DNA from: CBDFGE01 sp965247055
GTDB taxonomy: Bacteria; Chloroflexota; Dehalococcoidia; Lucifugimonadales; JAGWBF01
Assembly: GCA_965247055.1 (NCBI GenBank)
Contig: CBDFGE010000001.1
Location: 62,001-126,000, forward strand
DNA: 64,000 nt
Reading direction: 5' to 3'
Of the stretch, positions 16,439-24,419 are shown in pieces. Made by a program: the position numbers and the translations under genes. The notes beneath the pieces are model-generated. The model was not told the origin of the DNA. It was given only the letters and a program-made list of their open reading frames with translations, and ran no database searches. How positions within the stretch are numbered: the stretch's first letter is position 1; each line of letters begins with the position of its first letter.

Positions 16439-17931
16439 CAGTGCTGGTGGATAATGGCGGCACCAGCGTGGCGCCCATTATCGTCGAGTCCAACCCCACG
16501 TGGGTCAACCTGTTCGGCAGGATAGAGCGCAGGGCCTACCTGGGGGCGTACTTCAGCGACCACACTATGCTGAAGCCAGGGTCCATCCACCACGCCAACG
16601 GTGGCTATCTGGTGCTGAACGCACGGGACCTGCTCACAAGCGCTGGCGTGTGGGAGGGACTCAAGCGGGCGATCCGGGACCGAGAGGTCCGGCTGGAAGA
16701 CCCAACTGTGCAGTTCGGGATTATGGCCCCTCAGGGGTTGCGGCCCCAGCCAATGCCATGGGACGCGAAAGTGATCGTCACCGGGGATGAGCGCACTTAC
16801 CGCCTTCTGTCCACCCATGACCAGGAAGACTTCTGGGAGATGTTCAAGGTAAAGGCCGAGTTCGACTCCGAGATAGACCTGACCCCCGAGAGTGTGTCCG
16901 ACTACTGTGCCTTTATATGTGGCCTCTGCCAGAGTGAGGGGCTGCTTCACGCCGAGCGCAGCGGCGTGGCCCGCATTGTGGAGTACGGGGCCAGGCTCGT
17001 ATCGGACCAGACCAAGCTATCCGCCCGGTTCGCCCATATACAGGACCTGCTGATCGACGCGGACTATTGGGCACGCAGAGAGGGCCGGCCACGCATCTCC
17101 GCCGAGCACGTGAAGAAAGCTCTGGACGAGAAGGTACATCGGCTGAACCTGGTGGAGGAAAAGATCCGCAGGCTCATCGCCGAGGGTACTCTGATGGTGG
17201 ACGTCGCCGGGGAAGTCGTGGGACAGGTCAATGGCCTGGTGGTCTACGACCTGGGAGACTTTAGCTTCGGACGCCCGTCTCGCATTACCGCCAAGACCTT
17301 CGCCGGCAGGAGGGGTGTCATCAACATCGAGCGTGAGGCGCAGCTCAGCGGGAGGATCCACGACAAGGGCATCCTCATCCTCACTGGATACCTTGGCTGG
17401 AGATTCGCCCAGAACAAACCCCTCTCCCTTTCGGCCAGCCTCTCCTTCGAGCAGTCCTACGAAGGGATGGATGGGGACAGCGCCTCCTCCACTGAGCTCT
17501 ACGCGATCCTCTCCAGCCTGGCCGATCTGCCCATCAGACAGGGCATCGCTGTTACCGGCTCCGTAAACCAGAGGGGTGAGATTCAGCCCGTGGGCGGCGT
17601 CAATCAGAAGGTGGAAGGGTTCTTCGACGTATGCCGGATTGCTGGACTGACTGGTGATCAGGGAGTGATCGTTCCCCACCAGAACGTCAGGAACCTGATG
17701 CTACGGGACGACGTTATGGAGGCGGTGAAAGAGGGCGGGTTCCACATATACGCCATCAAGAGCGTGGATGAAGGGATGGAGATCTTGACCGGGGTGCCCG
17801 TTGAAGAACTGAAGGCAGATGGCACCTATCCCGCGGGTACAGTGAATCGCCTGGTCGACGACCGGTTGGGGCACCTGGCCCGGTCTGTCAAGGGATTCGC
17901 CACAGATCTGCCGGGGGAACCGGCGAGCTAG
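16435..17931 (+). CDS. Lon-like ATP-dependent protease, C-terminal fragment with S16 protease domain
   Basis: This open frame carries the rest of the same protein. Upstream of its nominal GTG start, the frame reads a Pro/Ala linker followed by SNPFLPYEVTVLVDN, which joins the family consensus. It contains NPTWVNLFGRIER, GSIHHANGGYLVLNARDLL (Walker B region), a helical lid, and the S16 peptidase domain. The catalytic Ser is in GMDGDSASS and the Lys in PVGGVNQKVEGFF. If translated alone it would lack the ATPase N-terminus. The whole gene spans 15485-17931, about 815 residues, close to normal for the family. Confidence 0.85.
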   Translation: MTVLVDNGGTSVAPIIVESNPTWVNLFGRIERRAYLGAYFSDHTMLKPGSIHHANGGYLVLNARDLLTSAGVWEGLKRAIRDREVRLEDPTVQFGIMAPQGLRPQPMPWDAKVIVTGDERTYRLLSTHDQEDFWEMFKVKAEFDSEIDLTPESVSDYCAFICGLCQSEGLLHAERSGVARIVEYGARLVSDQTKLSARFAHIQDLLIDADYWARREGRPRISAEHVKKALDEKVHRLNLVEEKIRRLIAEGTLMVDVAGEVVGQVNGLVVYDLGDFSFGRPSRITAKTFAGRRGVINIEREAQLSGRIHDKGILILTGYLGWRFAQNKPLSLSASLSFEQSYEGMDGDSASSTELYAILSSLADLPIRQGIAVTGSVNQRGEIQPVGGVNQKVEGFFDVCRIAGLTGDQGVIVPHQNVRNLMLRDDVMEAVKEGGFHIYAIKSVDEGMEILTGVPVEELKADGTYPAGTVNRLVDDRLGHLARSVKGFATDLPGEPAS

Positions 17932-18022
17932 CTCACCACTCTGGCCGGCTCGATCTCATGTGACGACAGGTCCATCGCGAGGCGGCCTATCCCATTTTCA
18001 TCGGGCTCAGGGGGCAACGGGT

Positions 18023-18541
18023 GTGAGGAACCTAAAACTCTTCATCGCGACGACACTGGATAGCTACATCGCGGGTCCCAAGGGAGAGATCGACTGGCTG
18101 GAGGCCGGTGGTGGTCTCGACTACGGCTACAGAGAGTTCTACTCATCGATAGATACGACCTTGATGGGAAACTCCACGTACAAGACGGTGCTGACCTCCC
18201 CGACGTTTCCCTACCCTGAAAAGACCAACTACGTCTTCACCAGGGGCGCACTGCCTCCGGACACGTCCCATGTGCGATTCGTCTCAGGGGATATTGCCGC
18301 GTTCGTCCGCTCTTTGAAGGAGGAGGCTGGCGAAGGTATCTGGTTGGTCGGGGGTGGCCAGGTGAACACGCTCATGCTCAATGAAGGTCTCGTGGACGAG
18401 ATCATCCTGACCGTTTTCCCTCTTGCGTTGGGGGAGGGGACCCCGTTATTCGCACCGGGCGCCACGCGCTCACGTTTCAAAACCGTCGACTGTGTGGCCT
18501 TTGAGACCGGCCTCATCCAGTGGCGCCTGTTAAAGGCGTAG
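18023..18541 (+). CDS. Dihydrofolate reductase family protein (RibD C-terminal-like)
   Basis: A 172-residue protein of the RibD C-terminal/dihydrofolate-reductase-like family. Diagnostic parts are LKLFIATTLDSYIAGPKGEIDWL, the LMGNSTYKTV strand, GIWLVGGGQVNTLMLNEGLVDE (NADPH-binding glycine turn) and LALGEGTPLF. Members are NADPH-dependent reductases of uncertain substrate. The GTG at 18023 is chosen because the conserved first strand begins there; the frame is open from 17960. Confidence 0.85.
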   Translation: MRNLKLFIATTLDSYIAGPKGEIDWLEAGGGLDYGYREFYSSIDTTLMGNSTYKTVLTSPTFPYPEKTNYVFTRGALPPDTSHVRFVSGDIAAFVRSLKEEAGEGIWLVGGGQVNTLMLNEGLVDEIILTVFPLALGEGTPLFAPGATRSRFKTVDCVAFETGLIQWRLLKA

Positions 18542-18549
18542 GAGCCGTT

Positions 18550-19011
18550 TTACCTATCCCCCAGTGATGCCACCACCCAGGAGCCTTCGGGGGACACGAT
18601 ACCCGTCCTGATGGTGCGGTCCCCATCCTCTGCGGCCCGTCCGCTCACCTCTCGGAGTGCGACCCGGACCGCCAGCTCAACTGTGCCGCGGGGCCAGGGC
18701 TTGCTGATGTAATGGGTCACGCCGTAGTCCAACGCGGCCCGCTCGCCTTTCACCGGGGACAGCGCGGTCAGCAGCACGACAGGAATTCCCTTCGTGCAAG
18801 GGTTGTCCCTGAGTTTCCCCAACACCTCAAGGCCATCCACGATAGGCATTATCACGTCCAGGAGGATAACGTCGGGGGGGTTCTGGCAGGCCAGCTCGAA
18901 GGCCTCGTGGCCATTCGACGCCTGGGCCACGTCGTACCCGGCGTCAATGAGGCTCTCCACCAGCAGGTCCCTGATGCCCTGCTCGTCATCCACCACAAGC
19001 ACCTTCGGCAC
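18550..19011 (-). CDS. Response regulator receiver protein
   Basis: A 153-residue protein that is almost all receiver domain. It has acidic D8 and D9, phospho-acceptor D52 in VILLDVIMP, T82 and K104 (ISKPWP). About 35 residues follow the domain without a recognisable output module. It lies 20 bases after the histidine kinase gene on the same strand and is its likely partner. Output would be by protein contact or through another regulator. Confidence 0.92.
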   Translation of the reverse strand: MPKVLVVDDEQGIRDLLVESLIDAGYDVAQASNGHEAFELACQNPPDVILLDVIMPIVDGLEVLGKLRDNPCTKGIPVVLLTALSPVKGERAALDYGVTHYISKPWPRGTVELAVRVALREVSGRAAEDGDRTIRTGIVSPEGSWVVASLGDR

Positions 19012-19031
19012 GTCCGTTTCCTCCTCCAGGC

Positions 19032-20474
19032 TCAGCTACGCAGGCTACCAGTGAGTAGGCTATCGGCGGAGGGGGCGACCGGCAGGATCAAGGTGACGGT
19101 GGTCCCAGCCCCTTCCACGCTGTGGACCTCCACGCTCCCCCCGTGCATTTCGATGATGTGCTTGCACGCGAAGAGGCCCAGCCCCTGGCCATGGGCCTTG
19201 GTCGATTGGAAGGGCTCGAACATGTGGACCATCCGATCAGCCGGTATTCCCATCCCGTTATCGGAGATACGGACCTTAACGACGCCGTCAGCGTGGTAGG
19301 CTTTGATACTTATGAAGCCTCCATCTCCGACAGCCTCCAGCGAGTTGGAAAAGACATTGGTCAACGCCTCTCGAATCAGCACCGGGTTCCCCCTGATCTT
19401 GGGCAATCCCTCATCGTAGAGGCGCCGTGCATCAATATTTGTGCGAAGGTGGAGCGCCGCCATCCCGAATGCTTCATCCAGCACGTCTGGCACGTTGAGC
19501 TGAACCCAGCGCTGCTGGCCGATGGAGGCGAAGGTCCCGGTCAGCTCCTCTATTCGCCGGCCTGCCTGCATCGCGGCGTCCAGGTGGTGTCGGGCCGTCG
19601 TCCCCGCCTCAAGACGGTCCTCCAGACCTTCCAGCCGCCCCAATACGATGGCCAGGGGATTCTTGATCTGATGCGCCAGGTCGAGCGAGATGGCGCCGAC
19701 CGAGGCCAGCTTGGACGTACTCACGATGCGGCCCTGAAGTCTCTCCAGCTCCTCTAGCATCCGCTCAAGCTGGGCGTTGGCACCGGCCAGCCTGGAAAAG
19801 GCCAGGTAGACGATGGCTACCGGCAGGAACAGTGCTACGACCGTCCAGGGGCTTTCGTGGTAAACGACGGCTCCCAGGAACCCAAAGGAGTACAGGCTCA
19901 GCTCTGTCAGCCCATTCTCTTTTGTGCCCTTCCACCAGGTGTTCAGGGCGTTCACCCTCAGCTGGAGGCTCACAGCACCCGACACCAGGCTCGTATTCAC
20001 CAGGTACATCGCGGCCGCCGCCGGGACCACTGCCAGGGTGATCAGATCGCCTCCCGCTTCCAGGGAGCGGAACAGCATCGCGGTAACACCCATCAGCAAG
20101 GCGACCTGTCCTGCGTTGAAGGGGTACTTGTACCAGGGCAGCCGGAGCCGCTGCCCCCAGAACCGTATAAGCGCCGTGTAGGTGACCACTCCCACCACGC
20201 CCGTGAGAGCCGCTGCCCCCGGATCGAGGAGAAGCGCGGCGCTGAACCACACAGCGGTCGTGACATCGGCCTTGACCCTTGGGCCGACCGGCAGCGGAAA
20301 GCTCCCGGCCAGCACCATGAGAAGCACGAGAAGACCCATCTCCCCCAGTGTGGAGGCTGTCCAGTCCACACCGGGGGCCAGATAGGCCAGCCAGGCGATG
20401 CCAACGGCCGCCACGACGGCTATATACAGCCGAAGGGCCACCGGGACTCCTGGATTTACTGAGGTGTTTCCCAT
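19032..20474 (-). CDS. Membrane-bound sensor histidine kinase
   Basis: A 480-residue kinase. Residues 1 to about 225 hold six or more transmembrane segments resembling a MASE1-like or 7TM sensor, with no periplasmic loop of note. A short coiled coil (NAQLERMLEELERL) leads to the dimerisation domain with the phospho-acceptor H268 (LDLAHQIKNPLAIVLGR). The ATPase domain has the N-box (EALTNVFSNSLEAVGDGG), G1 (ISDNGMGIP), F (FEPFQSTK) and G2 (HGQGLGLFACK) boxes. It would sense a signal in or at the membrane. It is followed by the receiver-only regulator. Confidence 0.93.
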   Translation of the reverse strand: MGNTSVNPGVPVALRLYIAVVAAVGIAWLAYLAPGVDWTASTLGEMGLLVLLMVLAGSFPLPVGPRVKADVTTAVWFSAALLLDPGAAALTGVVGVVTYTALIRFWGQRLRLPWYKYPFNAGQVALLMGVTAMLFRSLEAGGDLITLAVVPAAAAMYLVNTSLVSGAVSLQLRVNALNTWWKGTKENGLTELSLYSFGFLGAVVYHESPWTVVALFLPVAIVYLAFSRLAGANAQLERMLEELERLQGRIVSTSKLASVGAISLDLAHQIKNPLAIVLGRLEGLEDRLEAGTTARHHLDAAMQAGRRIEELTGTFASIGQQRWVQLNVPDVLDEAFGMAALHLRTNIDARRLYDEGLPKIRGNPVLIREALTNVFSNSLEAVGDGGFISIKAYHADGVVKVRISDNGMGIPADRMVHMFEPFQSTKAHGQGLGLFACKHIIEMHGGSVEVHSVEGAGTTVTLILPVAPSADSLLTGSLRS

Positions 20475-20548
20475 ATTAAGCTGGACTCCCAGACATAGCT
20501 ACTCATGCCGAAACCTTCTAGGTACCAGGCAGATGCTCCACCCCGGGC

Positions 20549-20612
20549 TTGTCGTCCCTCGCCCTGGACCCCTTGCCCACCACGGGGGCGGGACACGGGC
20601 GAGGGACGACAA
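20549..20612. terminator. 16-bp perfect inverted repeat with 32-base loop
   Basis: Arms at 20549-20564 and 20597-20612 are perfectly complementary. It lies downstream of the gene at 20633-21088 in the minus direction and upstream of the histidine kinase gene. It may end the former transcript. No T-run is seen, and the large loop is unusual for an intrinsic terminator, so a regulatory or mobile-repeat origin is possible. Confidence 0.55.
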
Positions 20613-20632
20613 CTAACTTCAGGATCGCTGAC

Positions 20633-21088
20633 CTAGCAGGCTAAGCCGTTGGTGGGAAGCAGGGCATTCAGAGTTATGCCCCTGCCAACCTTCCCGGTCT
20701 TCTCTGCCACCACGACGCCGTCGGCGGTGAGGGTGATCTTGGCCTTGGAGCCCGTCGCGCCTTCCAGCGCCGAGACCTTCGTCTTGACCGTGGTCTCGAT
20801 GCCATCTGCGGCACAGCTCAGCTTCTTGCTATGAGCTATCGCGACCGTCTCGTTGGCCGCCTGCTCCACGACGGTAGCCGTTGCGTTCTTGGGTACCGTG
20901 ACCTGGAAATCGGTTGTGTAGTAGTAAACGTAATCTCCCTGGTCAGTCACCTCCCAGATCGTCCGCAGCTGGACGCCTTCCACGTCGATCTTGGAGTTCC
21001 AGTACCAGCCCCCGTGGGCCACCACCCCGCCAAAGATGAGCATCCCTGCAAAGATTACCAGAACTATCCCTGCTCGTAAGCGCCACAC
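20633..21088 (-). CDS. Membrane-anchored or secreted protein of unknown function
   Basis: A 151-residue protein. Residues 6-25 (AGIVLVIFAGMLIFGGVVAH) form a signal anchor. The remainder is beta-strand-like, with FQVTVPKNATATVVEQA, a Cys pair (LSCAADG and the C-terminal GLAC), and a Lys/Thr-rich strand pattern. The two cysteines could form a disulfide outside the cell. The start is a GTG with GGGAGGT six bases upstream. It is probably a separate gene from the two-component pair downstream. No family recognised. Confidence 0.75.
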   Translation of the reverse strand: MWRLRAGIVLVIFAGMLIFGGVVAHGGWYWNSKIDVEGVQLRTIWEVTDQGDYVYYYTTDFQVTVPKNATATVVEQAANETVAIAHSKKLSCAADGIETTVKTKVSALEGATGSKAKITLTADGVVVAEKTGKVGRGITLNALLPTNGLAC

Positions 21089-21447
21089 GGCCGACCTCCC
21101 AATGTAGTGTCCGTTCCCTCTTTTACGTTATATACCCCCGTCGCCGTAAATGTAGTGTGGGAGCGGTGTGAGTCCGATGTGAGTCCTACGCAAGTCGTGA
21201 TGCGGTGACGCGGGAGGTAGGCTCCACTATGGGAGATGAGGAGGGTAGGCGGGCGCTGGGTCTGGGCCCTTCTTCAGCCGCGGGGGTTTGCAGGGCAGGA
21301 TGTGGAAGAACGATAGGGGAAAGAGAGTGGGTGCGGAGGCTAGCCCGCCGCCAGGGCCAGCACAGGCGGGGCATCAGGTACAGGGCGCTCGCCCGGCGCG
21401 CGTTCCAACATCTGCCGCAGCAGTCGCATCCCGTCGCGCCACGCACC

Positions 21448-21550
21448 CTTCAACCCCGTCCACCAGGAAGTCACCGACGCCGTCCGCGATCTGGATGGGA
21501 ATGCCTCCGACCTTGCTGGCCACGAAGGGGTTTCCTTCCAGGAGCGGGCA
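21448..21550 (-). pseudogene. Glycosyltransferase (GT4, trehalose-synthase-like) remnant
   Basis: On the minus strand one frame reads GNPFVASKVGGIPIQIADGV followed by GDFLVDGVEG. This is the nucleotide-sugar-binding motif of GT4 glycosyltransferases, closest to trehalose-synthase-type enzymes. The frame then degenerates, and the adjoining LLRQMLERAPGE-like segment lies in a different frame. There is no N-terminal part. Only a short decayed fragment is visible. I am moderately sure of the homology and fairly sure there is no working gene. Confidence 0.5.
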
Positions 21551-21592
21551 CGCACGCCTCAGGCTAGTTCGTCCCCTGGTGCCCGAGCCATG

Positions 21593-21775
21593 CTACCGCC
21601 CCCGCAGTCCGGGGAACTCCCTGTTTCTCTCTCTAAGCCACTCTTTGGCCTGAAAATACTGCTGCATCGCACTGTCGATGGCCCTCATCCGGTCCGTGGG
21701 CCCCATGTAGTCCATAGGCTCGGCTTCCAGTCCTTGGGATGCTTCTCGGTCGTCCGCACGTGTCACGCCGTTCAT
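21593..21775 (-). CDS. Small hypothetical protein
   Basis: A 60-residue charged, helical protein (DYMGPTDRMRAIDSAMQQYF then QAKEWLRERNREFPGL). It is kept because AGGAGG is positioned eight bases before its ATG and the composition looks protein-like rather than random. No domain is recognised. It lies just upstream of the glycosyltransferase remnant on the same strand, so it could be a survivor of the same lost operon. Confidence 0.55.
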   Translation of the reverse strand: MNGVTRADDREASQGLEAEPMDYMGPTDRMRAIDSAMQQYFQAKEWLRERNREFPGLRGR

Positions 21776-22161
21776 GTCTTACCCTCCTGGTTGACCGTAC
21801 ACTACTCCCATGGTCCAGACTACGCCTTTTTCTCCAGGGCTTCGGTAACCACGATCACAGTCTACCTGTGACAATTGTCACTAGATCCGGCTATACCACG
21901 TCCCTCAGGCATGGGCACCGGCGTCACTTTGGACCACTTGGAGCTTAGCCTCCGAGCTACGTGGAAGCATCTACCCGCATCTCCTCATCCATTTAGGTCT
22001 AGGTTAATACCAGGTGGCGTGGGGCATCCATGGTGTCAGCCCATACTTGGCCTGAGGGTTTTTCCTGCCGCCCCCGGGGTGCGGCTCAGAATTTCCTGCC
22101 AGCGGACCCCTGGTGTGCCCATTGACCTTGAGGACTATTTATATCTATAATTGTCAGCACT
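21776..22161 (+). promoter_or_regulatory. Intergenic region with a promoter for the HTH gene
   Basis: No gene is seen in this stretch. TTGACC (22122-22127) and TATAAT (22146-22151), 18 bases apart, make a good promoter directly before the excisionase-like gene. The predicted transcript would begin only a few bases before the ATG at 22162, so the mRNA is nearly leaderless, or translation starts at the in-frame ATG 22177. Confidence 0.6.
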
Positions 22162-22431
22162 ATGACTATCTTGTACATGGATTTACTCCGGACCAGGTTC
22201 AACTACATATCCACTGCCGAGGCGTCGAATATCCTCGCCGTTACTCCCTTTGCGGCCTCGCGACTGGTACGCCAGGGCAAGATTCCCGGGGTGAAAATCG
22301 GAGGGGTCTATCTGGTCCCGAGGTCGGCCGTCCTGGAGTTCGCCGAGGGCTACGTCCCTCGAAGGGGCAGGCCGAGAACAAAGCGCAGGTACACCAAGAG
22401 GAGTGACACGTGGGCGGTCACGGAAAAGTAG
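22162..22431 (+). CDS. Excisionase-family helix-turn-helix protein
   Basis: An 89-residue DNA-binding protein. YISTAEASNILAVTPFAASR, then LVRQGKIPGVKIGGVYLVPRS is the MerR-like winged helix of excisionase-family proteins (ISTxEAA.. VRRLIRxGxIPAxKxG..WxIxxxDL). The C-terminus is strongly basic (RRGRPRTKRRYTKR). Such proteins assist recombination or act as small regulators. No integrase is adjacent, although a glycosyltransferase remnant lies upstream. Confidence 0.82.
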   Translation: MTILYMDLLRTRFNYISTAEASNILAVTPFAASRLVRQGKIPGVKIGGVYLVPRSAVLEFAEGYVPRRGRPRTKRRYTKRSDTWAVTEK

Positions 22432-22744
22432 TGACATTCCAATGGAAACGTGGCCGTTGACAGTGGCTGGGACCCCGATTACCTGGTGTTGTTCCAGGCG
22501 ACAGCCAGGCAGAGGACCTCGACTGGCCCGACAGCCATAGCTCCATGGCCGAGGTAGACCGTACCCGGGGGCGGGTGACGTAGGAGCCGGATCGCGGCTT
22601 TCCAACCACTCCGCCGGCAGATTGCTCCTCGGCTGCATCCCTTTACATCAGGCATGCTAGGCGTTGAAGACTTGGGAAGCCGGTTGACGGGCGCAGGGTC
22701 AGTTGATAGAATTCGGTCCCATCCCACCAGAGGAGGAGTTTGAC
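22432..22744. other. Intergenic region, nothing recognised
   Basis: No open frame here has a ribosome site or protein-like composition. The last bases hold the GAGGAG ribosome site of the DUF1326 gene. Confidence 0.5.
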
Positions 22745-23367
22745 ATGGCCACCCAGAACACTGCCAAATGGACGATCGAAGGTGACTACTATCAGGCCTG
22801 TAGCTGCGATTACGGCTGCCCCTGCCAGTTCCAGGCACCGCCGACTCAGGGATTCTGCGCGGATATCAGCGTTTGGACGGTCGACAAGGGAAGCCTCGGC
22901 GACGTGTCCCTGGACGGGACGGCCTTTGGTGTCTCGGCCTGGTGGCCGGAAGTCCTCCACAAAGGCAACGGGACCGCCATGGTTTTCATAGACGAGAGAG
23001 CCAACGAGCAGCAGCGTGAGGCCATTTTGACCATCGTGTCCGGGAAGGCCGGTGGTCTGCCCTTCGAGATAATCGCCCAGATAACTCCCAACATTGTCGG
23101 AGTAGAGTTCGTGCCGTTCGATATCCAAGGTTCCTGGAACAAAAAGAGCATCAAAATGGGTGACAAGGTCGCGGCAGCTTTGACTCCATCAAGAACCCGG
23201 TGACCGGAGTGCCCGAGTCTGCGAGTGTCACACATGGCACAGGATTCTTCTTCAAAGAGGGAGATGTAGTGGCAGCGACCGTGTGCCGATCCGAGCTTGG
23301 TGGCAAGCTGGAGTTCTCCTATCCCGACAAGGCGGGCTACATCGCGCGGGTGAACCTTCCGTACTAG
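22745..23367 (+). pseudogene. DUF1326 family protein, interrupted by a single-base frameshift
   Basis: The N-terminal part reads WTIEGDYYQACSCDYGCPCQ, the Cys-rich signature of DUF1326, and is in frame to about 23178 (GDKVAAA). The family sequence then continues one frame over (FDSIKNPVTGVPESASVTHG, later YPDKAGYIARVNLPY) to a stop at 23367. One T added to the TTT at 23179-23181 joins the halves into a full ~208-residue protein, while the broken frame stops at 23203. GAGGAG precedes the ATG. Its neighbour is a DUF2182 membrane protein, the usual partner of DUF1326. The function is unknown; the cysteines suggest metal binding. Confidence 0.85.
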
Positions 23368-23549
23368 CCCGAGTGGCGAGGCGTGACCATCCGTCATGCC
23401 CATCGTCCCTGACCGATCCATCTGTCCTTGAGCTAGGCTCATGCAAGCCTCCCAACAGATAGCGACGCTCGAGTCCCTGCTAGAAAGTTACAAGGTAGGG
23501 AACCGGCTCACCCGCCATTTCCCATGGACGTAGGCGGCTCGGATTGGCG

Positions 23550-24335
23550 ATGCAGAACACGACGACGTTAGAGACACTACTGAAACGGGACCGGGCCATC
23601 GTGGTCTCGGGAATCCTTGGGGTCTCGGCCCTGGCCTGGGCTTACACGGCGTACCTGGCCTGGGACATGAAGGACATGGGCGCGGGCGGCATGGCCATGC
23701 CCCAGCTGCAACCCTGGGGAGGCGTCGATTTCAGCCTGACCTTCGTCATGTGGGCCGTGATGATGGTAGCCATGATGGTGCCCACGGCCGCCCCCATGAT
23801 TCTCGTCTTCGCCACGATCAACCGGAAACGGCGCGATCAGCAGGGCACCTTCGTGCCGACGGGGATATTTGTGTTGGGCTACGTAGTGGTGTGGACTGGG
23901 TTCGCCGCCGCAGCCACCCTGGCGCAGTGGGGCCTACACAGCGCCTCCCTGCTGTCCCCGATGATGGAGAGCACCAGCGCGATCCTGGGTGGGGTACTGC
24001 TTCTGGGGGCTGGGATATTCCAGTGGAGCCCCATCAAACGTGCCTGCCTCTCCAACTGCCGCACCCCGATGGGTTTTCTGATGAGCGAGTGGCGTGAAGG
24101 CGCGGACGGCGCCCTCATAATGGGCCTGCGACACGGCGTTTTCTGCCTGGGGTGCTGCTGGGTCCTGATGGGGCTATTGTTCGTACTGGGGATCATGAAC
24201 CTGCTGTGGATAGCGGCCCTCGCGGGATTCGTCCTCGTGGAGAAGGTCGCCCCTGGCGGCCAGTGGGTGAGCCGGCTCAGCGGTCTTGTCCTCATCGGGT
24301 GGGGAGCGGTTATGATCGCGCGAGTGTTGGGCTGA
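23550..24335 (+). CDS. DUF2182 integral membrane protein
   Basis: A 261-residue polytopic membrane protein with the DUF2182 signatures: MWAVMMVAMMVPTAAPMILV, FQWSPIKRACLSNCRTPMGF and GLRHGVFCLGCCWVLMGLLF. The conserved Met/Cys-rich helices and the KxxCLxxCR motif suggest binding of a soft metal, and the family is annotated as predicted metal-binding. About six or seven transmembrane helices are visible. An upstream TTG at 23544 is in frame, but the ATG is preferred. It follows DUF1326 by ~180 bases. Confidence 0.88.
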   Translation: MQNTTTLETLLKRDRAIVVSGILGVSALAWAYTAYLAWDMKDMGAGGMAMPQLQPWGGVDFSLTFVMWAVMMVAMMVPTAAPMILVFATINRKRRDQQGTFVPTGIFVLGYVVVWTGFAAAATLAQWGLHSASLLSPMMESTSAILGGVLLLGAGIFQWSPIKRACLSNCRTPMGFLMSEWREGADGALIMGLRHGVFCLGCCWVLMGLLFVLGIMNLLWIAALAGFVLVEKVAPGGQWVSRLSGLVLIGWGAVMIARVLG

Positions 24336-24419
24336 TCCGCGGGGTCCCCGTCTGCCCACCCGACCACTTCGACCCCGGCTACGAGATTACCCCCTGGATG
24401 GACAGGCACCGTGGCGTCG

